NCBI GenBank assembly: GCA_010435995.1
Contig: JAAGNR010000022.1
Span: 1 to 64,000, forward strand
From: Ferrovum sp.
GTDB lineage: Bacteria; Pseudomonadota; Gammaproteobacteria; Burkholderiales; Ferrovaceae
Length of the DNA stretch: 64,000 bases
Direction of reading: 5' to 3'
Below are positions 63,897 through 64,000 of the stretch, piece after piece. The notes under the pieces are model-generated. The model saw nothing but the letters and a program-made list of their open reading frames with translations. It ran no database searches and was not told the origin of the DNA. How positions within the stretch are numbered: the stretch's first letter is position 1; every line of letters starts with the position of its first letter. A program made the translations under genes and the position numbers.

Positions 63897-64000
63897 TCAC
63901 ACCGCCATCAATTCTGCTTCTTTTACGGTCAACAGTTTATCAATTTCTTGAATAAATCGGTCCGTCAACTTCTGAATTTCTTCCTGCGCACGACGCTCTT
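63897..64000 (-). CDS. frr: Ribosome recycling factor, C-terminal fragment (cut by window edge)
   Basis: The last 34 codons are in the window: [20 protein letters not shown] followed by [13 protein letters not shown] and a stop. This is the conserved end of the RRF coiled-coil, which splits post-termination ribosomes with EF-G. The rest lies beyond the right edge; frr-uppS-cdsA is the standard order. Confidence 0.93.
   Translation of the reverse strand, partial: ERRAQEEIQKLTDRFIQEIDKLLTVKEAELMAV

Overview
The window looks like part of a betaproteobacterial chromosome from an acidophilic or neutrophilic Fe(II)-oxidising chemolithotroph of the Ferrovum/Gallionellaceae kind. This is inferred from gene content only. 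The polA, DUF2782, type II homoserine kinase (thrB), BPSS1780 block and the frr-uppS-cdsA-dxr-rseP-bamA-skp-lpxD-fabZ-lpxA-lpxB-rnhB block are typical of Betaproteobacteria. The middle 25 kb is a dense respiratory island with a HiPIP, a complete alternative complex III (ACIII), a cbb3-type oxidase and many c-type cytochromes, as expected of an iron or sulfur oxidiser. I saw no rRNA, tRNA, CRISPR array, phage or intact insertion sequence.

Layout. 1-9.7 kb: housekeeping genes (polA, dusB-fis-purH-purD, tsaC, DUF2782-thrB-BPSS1780). 9.8-12.1 kb (+): an FGE-fold secreted protein, SCO1, a 41-residue membrane peptide and a stand-alone four-helix relative of oxidase subunit I. 12.1-24.1 kb (-): the cbb3-type oxidase (ccoN, ccoO) with a haem-less CcoP-like subunit, CcoS-like and CcoG proteins, a membrane cytochrome c, a second FGE-fold protein, a membrane-fused spermidine synthase-like protein and many tiny membrane proteins, several of them missing from the ORF track. 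24.3-31.6 kb (-): the ACIII operon actA-B1-B2-C-D-E-F. 31.9-35.6 kb: HiPIP (-), then divergently a c4 cytochrome, a membrane cytochrome c, a second stand-alone four-helix oxidase-like protein, a thioredoxin-like lipoprotein and an unknown membrane protein. 35.6-38 kb (-): unknown membrane proteins and another cytochrome c4. 38-47.2 kb: uvrD (-) and leuS-lptE-holA plus a GGDEF/EAL protein (+). 47.2-52 kb (-): a formyl-CoA cluster (formyl-THF hydrolase-like protein, Frc-type CoA transferase, ThDP lyase, beta-hydroxyacid dehydrogenase). 52-64 kb (-): trmH-family methyltransferase, rnhB, lipid A and outer-membrane assembly genes, isoprenoid and phospholipid genes, and the 3' end of frr.

How the parts may work together (inference). 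Electrons from the periplasm (HiPIP, c4 and membrane cytochromes c) could go to oxygen through the cbb3-type oxidase, or pass through ACIII to or from the quinone pool. SCO1, the CcoG- and CcoS-like proteins and the thioredoxin-like lipoprotein would serve copper and haem assembly.

The most unusual content is in two places. The first is the non-canonical oxidase locus: no CcoP cytochrome, two FGE-fold proteins without catalytic cysteines, two single-arc subunit I relatives, a run of microproteins, one small gene with no ATG/GTG/TTG start, and a strong terminator inside the cluster. The second is the formyl-CoA cluster, whose ThDP enzyme carries the active-site loop of 2-hydroxyacyl-CoA lyases rather than that of oxalyl-CoA decarboxylase.
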